The notes under the pieces are model-generated. The model worked only from the letters and a program-made list of their open reading frames with translations. It was not told the origin of the DNA and searched no databases. A stretch of DNA of 37,057 bases from Paenibacillus taiwanensis DSM 18679. GTDB lineage: Bacteria > Bacillota > Bacilli > Paenibacillales > Paenibacillaceae. Numbering within the stretch: position 1 is the first letter of the stretch; each line of letters starts with the position of its first letter. Positions 1 to 8,480 of this stretch are shown here, one piece after another. Made by a program: the position numbers and the translations under genes. Where the stretch lies: the NCBI RefSeq assembly GCF_000425125.1, contig NZ_KE384309.1, forward strand, positions 192,588-229,644, read 5' to 3'.

Positions 1-354
1 CAAGGAGATGAGCGAGTGCTCATGCGGGCAAGTCGCAGCGCCGAGCCTGGAGTAGCTCAACTAAGGCTGGAAATCCGCCTTAGTTGAGCTGGCAGAGGCG
101 GGGAGGCGAGCGATAAGGTGGATAAAGCGCCTTAGCGGGCGTAGCGGTGGGCGTGCGTGCCGAGCAAAGCACTGCGCCGAGCCCATGCAAAGTCACGCCG
201 CAAGAAAGCGCCAGCCCATGCAAAGCCAGGATGAGAGCGATAGCATGCCGCAAGCACGCGACGCAGGCCATGCCGCAAGAAAGCGCCAAGGCCTGCGGCA
301 TGTGCTTGCACGGGCAAAACAAAGCCCGCCGCCCATTTCAGTATGTGCGCTGCT
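1..354. repeat. Gene-free cluster of short direct and inverted repeats
   Basis: This G+C-rich stretch at the left edge holds no convincing gene; the short ORFs on both strands have no ribosome binding site and look like by-products of repeats. Visible elements are a perfect 14-bp inverted repeat (54-67 and 77-90, 9-nt loop, no T-tract), a 17-bp direct repeat GCCGCAAGAAAGCGCCA (197-213 and 272-288), a 12-bp direct repeat GCCCATGCAAAG (181-192 and 214-225), a 10-bp repeat GCGCCGAGCC (38-47 and 174-183), and a 9-bp inverted repeat CATGCCGCA/TGCGGCATG (269-277 and 294-302). It lies just past the stop codon of the ATPase gene. It may be an intergenic repeat family of the genome, but nothing identifies it. 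Confidence 0.6.
54..90. repeat. Perfect 14-bp inverted repeat (hairpin)
   Basis: Arms AGCTCAACTAAGGC (54-67) and GCCTTAGTTGAGCT (77-90) pair perfectly around TGGAAATCC. No T-run follows on either strand, so an intrinsic terminator is not supported. It could be a hairpin, an operator or one end of a small repeat element. Confidence 0.7.
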
Positions 355-3045
355 TTAGGACTTGCGTCCTGTTGATCGGACGATAAGTTTTACGATCTCC
401 ACGATTGGAATGATCGCAATTGCACAAGCAACAACGATCAGCCATTGCTCCCCGTTAAGCGGCACAACATCAAACAGCTCATTCATAAATGGCAGCAAAA
501 TGACGAGTACAACTAGCAAGCCAGATATAACAGCGGCGCCATTTAAATAGTTGTTGCTAAAAAAGCCTATCGTAAACAGCGACTTTCGATTAGAGCGCAC
601 GTTAAAGGAGTGTGTCAGTTGAATTAAGCCTAGTGTGGCAAAAGCCATCGTCACCGCGATATCTTCAGCGTAGTGTGTATGGCCCCAGTAATAGGCAAAC
701 AAAGTCAAGGCGGCCTCCATTATACCTTGATAAATAATTCCACTGCCAACGCCATCTGCAAAAACACTCTCAGATGATTTGCGCGGCGGCTGTTTCATTA
801 TATCGGCTTCGGCTTTTTCCAATCCAAGTGCTAGTGCCGGCAATGTATCTGTCACAAGATTAATCCACAAAATGTGGATCGGAAACAAAATTTTCCAATT
901 TAGCATAGTAGCGATAAACAAAGTAATCACTTCGCCCAAATTGGCAGATAGCAGAAACTGAATCGTTTTGCGGATGTTGCTGTATACCTTACGTCCCTCT
1001 TCAACAGCGACTACAATTGTCGAGAAATTATCATCCGCAAGCACCATGTCGGATACACCCTTGGATACGTCCGTGCCTGTGATCCCCATGCCAACTCCGA
1101 TATCAGATGTTTTTAAGGCGGGGGCATCGTTGACACCATCACCTGTCATCGCGACTATTTTGCCACGCTTCTTCCATGCCTGCACAATTCGAACTTTATG
1201 CTCCGGAGACACCCTCGCATATACTGAATACTCCGTTACCTTCTGTTCAAAGTCTTTGTCGCTAATTTTGTTTAATTCGCTGCCTGTCAATACACCGCCA
1301 TCATCTTGGATAATGTTAAGTTCCTTGGCTATTGCAGCAGCCGTATCCCGATGATCGCCTGTAATCATAACTGGACGAATACCCGCAGCTTTGCACACGC
1401 GCACGGCTTCCTTTACTTCCTCTCGCGGTGGATCGATCATGCCGACGAGACCGATAAATACGAGATCGCGTTCAACCGCATCAGGTGTCAACTGTTCAGG
1501 CAGAGACGCGCTGTCGCGATACGCAAGGGCCAGCACCCGCAGCGCTTTGTCTGCCAGCTTCTTGTTGGCATCAGCAACCGCTGCTCGATGGGCGTCTGAC
1601 ATCGGCTCGATGCTGCCGTCACGTAACAGGCTGCTGCATCTCTCAAGCAGCACGTCGGGTGCACCTTTTGTCATGATTCGGTATGGTTGTGCATGATCTG
1701 CTGTCATATCGTGTATCGTTGTCATCAGTTTCCGGTCTGAATCAAACGGCAGCTCCGCCCGCCGTGGATAACGGTTTTCGGCCTCACGCTTGTCAAAACG
1801 CTGCTTTAATGCAAAGTCGACCAGCGCTGTTTCAGTTGGATCGCCAATAAAGCCAATTCCGTCTGGTCCATCGCCGCTTGTTATTTTTGAATCATTACAG
1901 AGTGTCATGACTTGCAGAAATGCCTCATGTCCAGCAAGTTGCTGCACGGGCTCTTGAGAAGATTGCATTATGGCCCCGACATAAGCTTGCAGTACAGTCA
2001 TTTTGTTCTGAGTCAGTGTACCTGTCTTGTCAGAACAAATAATTTCGGTGCTTCCAAGTGTCTCAACAGCAGGCAGCTTGCGAATGATGGCTTTACGTTT
2101 AGCCATTTTCTGTACGCCGAGTGCCAAAATAATAGTCACAATAGCAGGCAATCCTTCCGGAATAGCCGCTACTGCAAGCGAGATAGAGGTAAGCAGCATA
2201 TCTAACAACTCTCGCCCCTGCATGTAACCAACTACAAAGATGATAACAGCTACTGCGACGATAATAATGGTAAAATATTTACCCAATTCATTAAGCTTCT
2301 TTTGGAGCGGTGTAACTTCGTCTTCTTCTTGCGAAATAAAACCCGCAATTTTACCAACCTCGGTATTGGCGCCTGTACCAATGACAACTCCTACGCCACG
2401 CCCGTAGGCAACGTTGCTGCTCATATAGGCCATGTTTTTGCGATCACCGATGACCACATCGGCTTTATCCAATGGATGAACATCTTTCTCTACCGGGACA
2501 GACTCGCCAGTTAAGGCAGCTTCTTCAATCTTCAAAGAAGCAGACTCCAAAATGCGGATATCTGCCGGTATAACGTTGCCAGCTTCAAGTAGAACGATAT
2601 CCCCAGGAACAAGCTCTTCCGCTCGAACCGTGATCGTCTCACCACCTCGACGCACCTGGGCATTAGGGGAAGACATTTGCTTTAACGCGGCAAGTGCTTG
2701 CTCTGCTTTGTTCTCTTGAATGACCCCAAGTACGGCATTCAACACGACAACAAACAAAATAATAAAGGCGTCCGTCCATTCTCCTAAAATGCCAGAAATT
2801 AAAGCAGCAGCCAGTAATATAATGATCATTACATCTTTAAACTGGGCTAACAGCTTGGCGACTATGGACTTGCCTTGTTGCTCCTGCAAAGCGTTTTTGC
2901 CATACTTGTTTAGTCTGTTGGCGGCCTCAACTGTAGATAACCCTTGCTCACTGCTCCCTAGATGATGAAGCGTGTCGGATGCACTCCACGTATGATAAGG
3001 TTGAATGGTTTGACCTTGTTGTTCGTGAGATTGTTTATTTTCCAA
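355..3045 (-). CDS. Calcium-transporting P-type ATPase (P2A, SERCA-like)
   Basis: This is a P-type cation pump of about 896 residues, predicted to sit in the cytoplasmic membrane and export Ca2+ with ATP. Visible in order are the actuator-domain LTGES, the M4 motif AAIPEGLPA, the phosphorylation site SDKTGTLT (Asp near residue 340), [10 protein letters not shown], the hinge [13 protein letters not shown], and the C-terminal membrane segments. Ca2+-ligand positions known from SERCA are kept: Glu in PEGL (M4), Asn and Glu in SANLGE (M5), and Asn, Thr and Asp in NLVTD (M6), which favours Ca2+ over Na+/K+. B. subtilis YloB is the closest well-known type. Start: the AGGAG at 3055-3059 directly abuts the ATG at 3054 (no spacer) but lies 9 nt before an in-frame TTG at 3045, so I prefer TTG; the ATG would add three residues. 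It is monocistronic, and I see no clear terminator downstream. Confidence 0.93.
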   Translation of the reverse strand: MENKQSHEQQGQTIQPYHTWSASDTLHHLGSSEQGLSTVEAANRLNKYGKNALQEQQGKSIVAKLLAQFKDVMIIILLAAALISGILGEWTDAFIILFVVVLNAVLGVIQENKAEQALAALKQMSSPNAQVRRGGETITVRAEELVPGDIVLLEAGNVIPADIRILESASLKIEEAALTGESVPVEKDVHPLDKADVVIGDRKNMAYMSSNVAYGRGVGVVIGTGANTEVGKIAGFISQEEDEVTPLQKKLNELGKYFTIIIVAVAVIIFVVGYMQGRELLDMLLTSISLAVAAIPEGLPAIVTIILALGVQKMAKRKAIIRKLPAVETLGSTEIICSDKTGTLTQNKMTVLQAYVGAIMQSSQEPVQQLAGHEAFLQVMTLCNDSKITSGDGPDGIGFIGDPTETALVDFALKQRFDKREAENRYPRRAELPFDSDRKLMTTIHDMTADHAQPYRIMTKGAPDVLLERCSSLLRDGSIEPMSDAHRAAVADANKKLADKALRVLALAYRDSASLPEQLTPDAVERDLVFIGLVGMIDPPREEVKEAVRVCKAAGIRPVMITGDHRDTAAAIAKELNIIQDDGGVLTGSELNKISDKDFEQKVTEYSVYARVSPEHKVRIVQAWKKRGKIVAMTGDGVNDAPALKTSDIGVGMGITGTDVSKGVSDMVLADDNFSTIVVAVEEGRKVYSNIRKTIQFLLSANLGEVITLFIATMLNWKILFPIHILWINLVTDTLPALALGLEKAEADIMKQPPRKSSESVFADGVGSGIIYQGIMEAALTLFAYYWGHTHYAEDIAVTMAFATLGLIQLTHSFNVRSNRKSLFTIGFFSNNYLNGAAVISGLLVVLVILLPFMNELFDVVPLNGEQWLIVVACAIAIIPIVEIVKLIVRSTGRKS

Positions 3046-3059
3046 TGCTGTCATCTCCT

Positions 3060-3610
3060 ATTCACATTTATTTTTAGTGTAGATTGGTCAGATTATGTAT
3101 GGGCGACAATATGAGCACTTATAGACATCATATCCCAATTAGGCAGTTGCAAGCTGTGCATTAATACGTGAACCTCATGTTGATGCGCATGACGACTCAT
3201 AGCAAGTGATGGCAGGTGCGGGATGCGCTGTATTTTATGCGAAGACGCCTTTTTTATGACAACGATCTAGTCCAAGTCCTACTTATCCAATAAAGATATA
3301 TCCAATTTTAATAAACATTGTCAGGTAGATAGGGAGGAGCTAATCTGTACAGACTGAGCCTATATGTAAGTGAAAAAGGGAATGGGGGCAAAGAGGAGAA
3401 GAAGAGTTTTTAAATGGGAATATATTTTTTAAGAGTGCTCAATAGGTTTAGTAACCTTCTGAATTTGAAAGACACTACATATTATATTTAAGGAATAGAT
3501 ACGGGAAGTGACATATTGGAAAGTGAGAAAAAAAGGGGTTTGGCGTTCATCATTATTAAAATAATTGTTATTAAGAAGGACGTAGTTATAAATTGTGTGC
3601 ATTTCGTAAC
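3060..3610. other. Intergenic stretch without recognisable gene
   Basis: This is the space between the ATPase start (minus) and the promoter of the downstream glucosidase (plus). The only long ORF here, on the minus strand at about 3429-3779, has low-complexity composition, runs over the glucosidase promoter and lacks a convincing ribosome binding site, so I do not call it. The ATPase promoter must lie near 3060-3140, but I see no good sigma-A match. No RNA gene is recognised. Confidence 0.5.
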
Positions 3611-3657
3611 TTGAATAGTTGGGCAAGCATGATATAATTTCTATGCAATCGTTTGCA
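3611..3657 (+). promoter_or_regulatory. Sigma-A-type promoter with overlapping LacI/CcpA-type operator
   Basis: TTGAAT (3611-3616), a 16-nt spacer and a perfect TATAAT (3633-3638) place the transcription start near 3645. Overlapping that start is TGCAATCGTTTGCA (3644-3657), with TGCAA/TTGCA arms around a central CG, the shape of operators bound by LacI-family repressors or CcpA. A repressor bound here would block initiation. The first downstream gene is the oligo-1,6-glucosidase, leaving a leader of about 350 nt. No LacI-family gene is in the window. Confidence 0.6.
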
Positions 3658-3696
3658 CAGTTGGGTTGATTCATATCCATTACTAGCGTCATAAGA

Positions 3697-3766
3697 TGCA
3701 CAAATGTTGTATTACGCATACGCATCAACCAATCGTGACATATGTATGCACAAACGGTGTAGTTCG
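3697..3766. repeat. 20-bp imperfect direct repeat in the leader
   Basis: TGCACAAATGTTGTATTACG (3697-3716) recurs as TGCACAAACGGTGTAGTTCG (3747-3766), exactly 50 bp apart with five differences. It lies just downstream of the operator and shares a TTGCACA-like start with it. It may be secondary repressor sites or a decayed duplication. Confidence 0.45.
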
Positions 3767-3874
3767 TTTGCCCAGGCACGAGAAGTTACAGGGCTTAAAT
3801 GACGGCCCGCCTGAGTTGGACGGACAGTTTCTTTTAAACGTTGATCGTGATTCGGATTTAAAAAGTGTGAAGTG

Positions 3875-3943
3875 AACAGCAGCAAACAGCAGCAAACAGC
3901 AGCAAACAGTAGAAAACAGTAGAAAACAGCAGCAAACAGCAGC
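3875..3943. repeat. 10-bp tandem repeat (about seven units)
   Basis: The unit AACAGCAGCA is repeated: units 1-3 are identical, units 4-5 read AACAGTAGAA, unit 6 returns to the first form and unit 7 is one base short. It lies inside the predicted untranslated leader of the glucosidase, ending about 50 nt before its start codon. The period is close to one helical turn. There are no spacers, so it is not a CRISPR array; slippage expansion is likely. Confidence 0.9.
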
Positions 3944-3995
3944 TATCCCGGCAACGCGGTGGACCAACACAGAGTGGGAGAAGGAGTGGAGAACG

Positions 3996-5672
3996 ATGAA
4001 GCAGGCATTTTGGAAAGAAGCAGTTGTGTATCAGATTTATCCACGCAGCTTTAAGGACAGTAACGGTGACGGCATTGGTGATATTCCAGGTATTGTTTCA
4101 AAGTTGGACTATTTGCAGGAACTGGGTGTCGATGTAATTTGGCTGTCTCCGGTCTACCGTTCACCAAATGATGATAACGGTTACGATATTAGTGATTACC
4201 GGAATATTCATGAAGAGTTTGGAACATTAGTAGATTGGGAAGCGCTTACGGATGGCCTCCATAAACGAGGAATGAAGTTAGTGATGGACCTGGTCGTTAA
4301 TCATACGTCAGATGAACATGCTTGGTTTGAGGCATCACGGGAAACGAAGGATAGTCCTTACAGAGAATATTACTATTGGCGTGAAGGTAAGGACGGTCAG
4401 GAGCCAAATAACTGGACTTCCGTATTTAGCGGTTCTGCCTGGGAATATGACGAGAAGACGGATGCCTATTTCTTGCATTTATTCTCCAAAAAACAACCAG
4501 ACCTTAACTGGGAGAGTCCAAAAGTTCGCCGTGAAGTATATGAGATGATGCGGTGGTGGCTTGAGAAAGGCGTAGATGGATTCCGCATGGATGTCATTAA
4601 CTTTATTTCGAAGACACCGGAACTTCCAAGTGTCGGAGAAGATCGTTATGCATGGGGCGGCGAACATTTCATGAACGGGCCGAAATTGATGGATTACTTG
4701 CTTGAGATGAAACGAGAAGTGCTTGATCACTACGAGGTCATGACTGTAGGAGAAATGCCCGGTGTTAACGCAGATCAGGCCGTAGAGATTACAGATGAAG
4801 AGCACGGTGCGCTTAACATGGTATTTCAATTTGAGCATGTCGATATCGGATCCGGTCCAGGGGGCAAGTTTGATTTGAAGCCGTGGACGCTGCATGAACT
4901 ACGGGGCATCTTGCACAAGTGGCAGATTGGATTGGCGGACAAAGGGTGGAACAGCCTTTATTTGAACAATCATGATCAACCCCGCATGGTGTCGCGCTTC
5001 GGTGATGCTGGCGAGTATCGTGTCCTGTCTGCCAAAATGCTGGCCACACTTCTGCATACATTAAAAGGAACGCCTTACATTTATCAAGGTGAAGAATTAG
5101 GAATGACAAATGTGAGCTTTGAGCGTATTGACCAATATAAGGACATTGAAACGTTAAACATGTATCGGGAAGCGACTGAACTGCATGGCAAAGATCCGGC
5201 GGATGTGCTGCGTTCGATCCATGTAAAAGGTCGGGATAATGCACGTACACCTATGCAGTGGGATGCTTCAGCACATGGAGGGTTTACAACTGGATCGCCT
5301 TGGCTGGAAGTTAACCCTAATTATACAGACATTAATGCGGAACTTGCGTTACAGGACACAAACTCCATTTTTTATTATTATAAAGAGCTCATTCGACTTC
5401 GTAAGCAGCATCCGATTATGGTATATGGAGCGTATAAACTGTATCTTGAAAATGATGACCATGTCTATGCCTATTCCCGCTCATGGCAAGGCAAGGAGTG
5501 GGCAATTGTGCTTAACTTTGCACGCCATGAAGTACCGTTTAGTTGTCCGGATCATTGGCAAGGCCGCAGCTTTACCCGTATGACAGGGAACTATGCTGAC
5601 CTACAGGTCAGCAAAATGCAGGATTGCAGTCTTCGTCCATTTGAAGCATTAGTGCTAGAGCTAGACTCGTAA
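3996..5672 (+). CDS. malL: Oligo-1,6-glucosidase (GH13 family)
   Basis: This 558-residue cytosolic enzyme hydrolyses alpha-1,6 bonds in isomaltose and short isomalto-oligosaccharides. It shows the full GH13 pattern: NGDGIGD Ca2+-type loop near the N-terminus, DLVVNHTSDEH, catalytic nucleophile Asp199 in GFRMDVIN, acid/base Glu253 in TVGEMPG, and transition-state Asp327 in NNHDQPR. The Val after the nucleophile (MDVIN) marks alpha-1,6-active members, whereas alpha-1,4 enzymes usually carry Thr there. Length and sequence match the Bacillus cereus oligo-1,6-glucosidase type closely; a trehalose-6-phosphate hydrolase or broader alpha-glucosidase is less likely. AAGGAG lies 9 nt before the ATG. 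The gene appears monocistronic, expressed from the operator-controlled promoter about 350 nt upstream, and no sugar transporter is adjacent. Confidence 0.93.
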   Translation: MKQAFWKEAVVYQIYPRSFKDSNGDGIGDIPGIVSKLDYLQELGVDVIWLSPVYRSPNDDNGYDISDYRNIHEEFGTLVDWEALTDGLHKRGMKLVMDLVVNHTSDEHAWFEASRETKDSPYREYYYWREGKDGQEPNNWTSVFSGSAWEYDEKTDAYFLHLFSKKQPDLNWESPKVRREVYEMMRWWLEKGVDGFRMDVINFISKTPELPSVGEDRYAWGGEHFMNGPKLMDYLLEMKREVLDHYEVMTVGEMPGVNADQAVEITDEEHGALNMVFQFEHVDIGSGPGGKFDLKPWTLHELRGILHKWQIGLADKGWNSLYLNNHDQPRMVSRFGDAGEYRVLSAKMLATLLHTLKGTPYIYQGEELGMTNVSFERIDQYKDIETLNMYREATELHGKDPADVLRSIHVKGRDNARTPMQWDASAHGGFTTGSPWLEVNPNYTDINAELALQDTNSIFYYYKELIRLRKQHPIMVYGAYKLYLENDDHVYAYSRSWQGKEWAIVLNFARHEVPFSCPDHWQGRSFTRMTGNYADLQVSKMQDCSLRPFEALVLELDS

Positions 5673-5770
5673 TCACTTGAAATAAGCTGCTGCTAACCAG
5701 ACAGTTTGATGGCTGTACATTAAAACAGCACCTTGCGTCTCGACAGACGGCTAAGCAGTAGCCGAACTGT

Positions 5771-5816
5771 GGCCCGTAAGATGGACACTTTGAAAAAGTG
5801 CCCTCTTGCGGGTCAT
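5771..5816. terminator. Hairpin between convergent genes, possible terminator
   Basis: Arms at about 5771-5790 (GGCCCGTAAGATGGACACTT) and 5797-5813 (AAGTGCCCTCTTGCGGG) pair with a few mismatches or wobbles around an A-rich loop, followed on the plus strand by a weak TCATTTTA. It lies between the glucosidase stop and the stop of the convergent DeoR gene, so it could serve both. Confidence 0.5.
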
Positions 5817-5852
5817 TTTAGTATGCTGCTTATAAAAAGTTTCATTTAGTCG

Positions 5853-6626
5853 TCAAGCAACAACCCAAGTGGTAGGAATGCCATGTGCCGTCCAGTTTGT
5901 GGGCATGCGGTCGCTGCTGATCACCGTGCTGACATGTGCAAGCGGGCAGATGTTGTAAAATTGAGACTTGTCGAGCTTGGTATGATCGGCGAGCACAAAT
6001 ACTTGCTCTGCATTGGCAGACATGACGGAGGAGCATAACGCTTCTTCCATTTCGTAGTCGCTCACAGTAGTTGCTGTAATGCCGCCACAGGAAAGGAACG
6101 CCTTGTCAAAGCGGAAATTTGAAAGCATTTCATACGTCAGTGCACCGGTGACGGATTTCTGGGCAGGCTGGGTTGTACCACCTAGCATAATAACTCGACC
6201 GTCGAACAAACGTGCCTCGAGTGCTTCCATCAATACGTTGGCGGCGGCAAGCGAGTTGGTTACAACGGTGACCCGCACGACTCCTCTAATGGCGCGGGCA
6301 AGCTCAAGTGTAGTGGTGCCAACATCTAGTACGATTGTATCACCGTCCTGGATGTAAGAAGCGGCTTTGCTGCCAATCGCGATTTTAGCTTCACGCATCA
6401 TGTTTTGCTTTTTCTCAAAGCGTGGCTCTGCTTTGGCATGCGTGAAGCCGATAGCACCACCGTACACTCGTTTTAGAAGTTGTTGTCCCTCTAAATCAGC
6501 TAAATCTCTGCGGATCGTCTCTGGGGCCACTTGCAAAGTGTTGGCCGTAGTTACGACACCTATTTTGCCATGCCGCTGAATTTCCTCCAGTATAAATTGC
6601 TTGCGTTCTTCAGGCAGCATCGTCAT
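5853..6626 (-). CDS. DeoR/GlpR-family transcriptional regulator
   Basis: This 257-residue regulator has an N-terminal winged helix-turn-helix (about residues 5-60; PEERKQFILEEI, then APETIRRDLADLE and the wing RVYGGA). A DeoR C-terminal effector domain follows, with DGDTIVLDVGTTT (about 95-107) and FLSCGGI. This domain is related to sugar-phosphate isomerases, and known family members sense phosphorylated sugars or intermediates. It is the last gene of the minus-strand ABC-phosphodiesterase cassette and overlaps the ATPase gene end by 17 bp. It probably controls that cassette in response to a phosphorylated product of the imported compound. The start is either this ATG or the ATG two codons later; only a weak AAGGAT lies upstream, so translational coupling is likely. 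Confidence 0.9.
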   Translation of the reverse strand: MTMLPEERKQFILEEIQRHGKIGVVTTANTLQVAPETIRRDLADLEGQQLLKRVYGGAIGFTHAKAEPRFEKKQNMMREAKIAIGSKAASYIQDGDTIVLDVGTTTLELARAIRGVVRVTVVTNSLAAANVLMEALEARLFDGRVIMLGGTTQPAQKSVTGALTYEMLSNFRFDKAFLSCGGITATTVSDYEMEEALCSSVMSANAEQVFVLADHTKLDKSQFYNICPLAHVSTVISSDRMPTNWTAHGIPTTWVVA

Positions 6627-7644
6627 AAAGCGGAATCACATCCTTCGGATCAATATACCAAGTTTTGGTTTCTCCAATGATGGTGTGTTCAAATGTGCGA
6701 TGCAGATGATCAGCATAGAGACGGCAGCCCTCTGTAATGAATTCGCAGCGTGTTATGTTGCCTAGCATGGAAAGGTGATCGACCTTGCCTGTTAGGGGGA
6801 TACCTTGTTCAAATGGCTGTTCACTCAGTGTTTCTGGTCGAATGGCATACAAGGAAGCCGTGGATTCCATAAGTTTATCTACGTTAGCCAAGGTTGGCAT
6901 CATCCGACTTAGCTCATCACGAGAGACGACATTGTAATTGCCGATAAATTTTGCAACAAATGGACTCCGTGGTTTAGTATAAATGTCGTGTGGTGTGCCG
7001 GCTTGCTCAATCCGACCGCCGTTCATCAAATAAATACGGTCGCTGATCGACATCGCTTCTTCTTGATCGTGCGTGACGAGTACGGTTGTCATATTTAGGC
7101 GACGTTGAATATCACGCAGCTGTTTACGCAGATGTTTGCGGATTTGAGCATCTAGCGCGCTTAGCGGCTCATCCAGCAGCAGGAGCTTAGGCTTAGTCAC
7201 CAACGAACGTGCGAGCGCAACACGCTGCTGCTGTCCGCCAGACAGCTCGCGTGGAAATGCCTTTTCTTTGCCCTGAAGGCCGACAAGCTCAATCATGGCA
7301 GCGACTTCTCGTTCCATTTGCTTTGATTCAAGTCGATTCATTTTGAGTCCGAACGCAATGTTGTCCGTAACCGTCAAATTCGGAAATAAGGCGTACGATT
7401 GGAAAACCATACCTACTTGTCGATCGCGTGGAGCAGTATGAGTGACTTCTTTGCCATCTATATAGAGCTTGCCGCTGTCTTGCGTCGTTAGACCTGCAAT
7501 AATACGCAGCAACGTACTTTTTCCACATCCGCTTGGGCCTAGCAAAGTAACAAATTCGCCTTGCTCGAAGCTCAAGTCGAGGTGATGAAGTACAGCTTGT
7601 TTGCCAAATGATTTGGAGCATTGTTCAATGGTTACGTATGTCAT
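6610..7644 (-). CDS. ABC transporter ATP-binding protein (spermidine/iron/phosphonate-type importer)
   Basis: This 344-residue ATPase energises the importer formed with the two permeases upstream. It has Walker A GPSGCGKST (36-44), Q-loop FQSYALFPN, signature LSGGQQQRVALARS, Walker B LLLLDEPLSALD and switch histidine VTHDQEEA. A C-terminal TOBE-like regulatory region of about 100 residues follows, typical of the PotA/FbpC/PhnT/CysA group. Its ATG overlaps the stop of the preceding permease (ATGA), and its end overlaps the DeoR start by 17 bp. The substrate cannot be read from the ATPase; the neighbouring phosphodiesterase suggests a phosphorylated or phosphonate compound. Confidence 0.93.
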   Translation of the reverse strand: MTYVTIEQCSKSFGKQAVLHHLDLSFEQGEFVTLLGPSGCGKSTLLRIIAGLTTQDSGKLYIDGKEVTHTAPRDRQVGMVFQSYALFPNLTVTDNIAFGLKMNRLESKQMEREVAAMIELVGLQGKEKAFPRELSGGQQQRVALARSLVTKPKLLLLDEPLSALDAQIRKHLRKQLRDIQRRLNMTTVLVTHDQEEAMSISDRIYLMNGGRIEQAGTPHDIYTKPRSPFVAKFIGNYNVVSRDELSRMMPTLANVDKLMESTASLYAIRPETLSEQPFEQGIPLTGKVDHLSMLGNITRCEFITEGCRLYADHLHRTFEHTIIGETKTWYIDPKDVIPLYDDAA

Positions 7645-8480
7645 TGGGATTCCCCCTTTTGTTGTGATTGCCCGATGGCACCAAGCTTCATCAATAGACC
7701 GCTAATGATTGCCATAATGAGGAAATAGGACACGACAAGTGCGCTTGCGATATGACCGCTGCGGTTTAAGACACCGAAGAGGTATATTTGCAAGGTTTCA
7801 AACTTGCCGCCCACTAAGATGTTGATCAGGACAAATTCACCAAACAGCATCGAAAAAGAAAGCAGTCCAGATACAAGAATGCCAGGCATAATGTTTGGCA
7901 CGATAATACGAAGAAATGCATGCCAGCGGCTTGCGCCAAGTAATGCAGCAGCTTCCATTAAAGAGGCGGCATTCACAGTACGAAGGCTGTTGCGTGTACC
8001 TTGGTATATAAACGGAAGCATGCCAACTACATAAGCGCCGCCAACTACGAGCAGCATAGAGATTCCTTTACCTGCATAAGCGCGAATTAACCCGACTGCC
8101 ATAATAACACCTGGCAGAGCATAGGTGGTCATGACCAGAGCCTGTACATATCGTTCTAATCGTGGCGCATACACTACGATTGCAAATATGGCGGGAACTG
8201 TCACTATCAAGGAGACAATAGTAGCGCCTGCACTTAGGATCAGGGAGCGACCAAAGGAGCTTAGGAAGCGCAAATCTTGAAATAGGGTCGCAAACCACTG
8301 CAAAGTTAATCCTTCTGGCAATATCGTCTTATTCCATTCTGTAGCAAACGAATACAATACTGTTGCAAGTAGAGGCAGGAGCAAGTATAGGCCACAAATG
8401 AGCAGCACCAGATGGTAAAAATGAAAACGACGCCATTTATTTAGCACATGCTTGTTCGCATGATTCGTTGTATTTGTCAT
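7641..8480 (-). CDS. ABC transporter permease (second)
   Basis: This 279-residue inner-membrane permease has about six hydrophobic segments; the first is near residues 20-40. The EAA-loop motif that contacts the ATPase is visible as MEAAALLGASRWHAFLRIIVPNI, here quoted with key residues EAA, G and P (middle of the protein). I chose the ATG at 8480 rather than an upstream one because GGAGG lies 8 nt before it, and its ATGA overlaps the stop of the first permease. The pair resembles PotB/PotC-type or PhnU/PhnV-type importers. Confidence 0.92.
   Translation of the reverse strand: MTNTTNHANKHVLNKWRRFHFYHLVLLICGLYLLLPLLATVLYSFATEWNKTILPEGLTLQWFATLFQDLRFLSSFGRSLILSAGATIVSLIVTVPAIFAIVVYAPRLERYVQALVMTTYALPGVIMAVGLIRAYAGKGISMLLVVGGAYVVGMLPFIYQGTRNSLRTVNAASLMEAAALLGASRWHAFLRIIVPNIMPGILVSGLLSFSMLFGEFVLINILVGGKFETLQIYLFGVLNRSGHIASALVVSYFLIMAIISGLLMKLGAIGQSQQKGESQ

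Noticed and set aside
80..386. Overlapping short ORFs in the left-edge repeats
   Set aside because: They occur on both strands over the same repeats, have biased Ala/His/Cys/Arg composition and lack ribosome sites.
3429..3779. 116-codon ORF on the minus strand
   Set aside because: It runs across the glucosidase promoter, has no ribosome binding site and encodes a low-complexity sequence without family features.
3875..3943. CRISPR-like array
   Set aside because: Units are 10 bp and contiguous with no spacers, and there are no cas genes.
3940..3995. T-box-like element before the glucosidase (CGCGGTGGACC)
   Set aside because: The segment only loosely resembles a T-box AGGGTGGNACCGCG core, and no specifier stem or terminator/antiterminator pair is visible; a glucosidase is not a usual T-box target.
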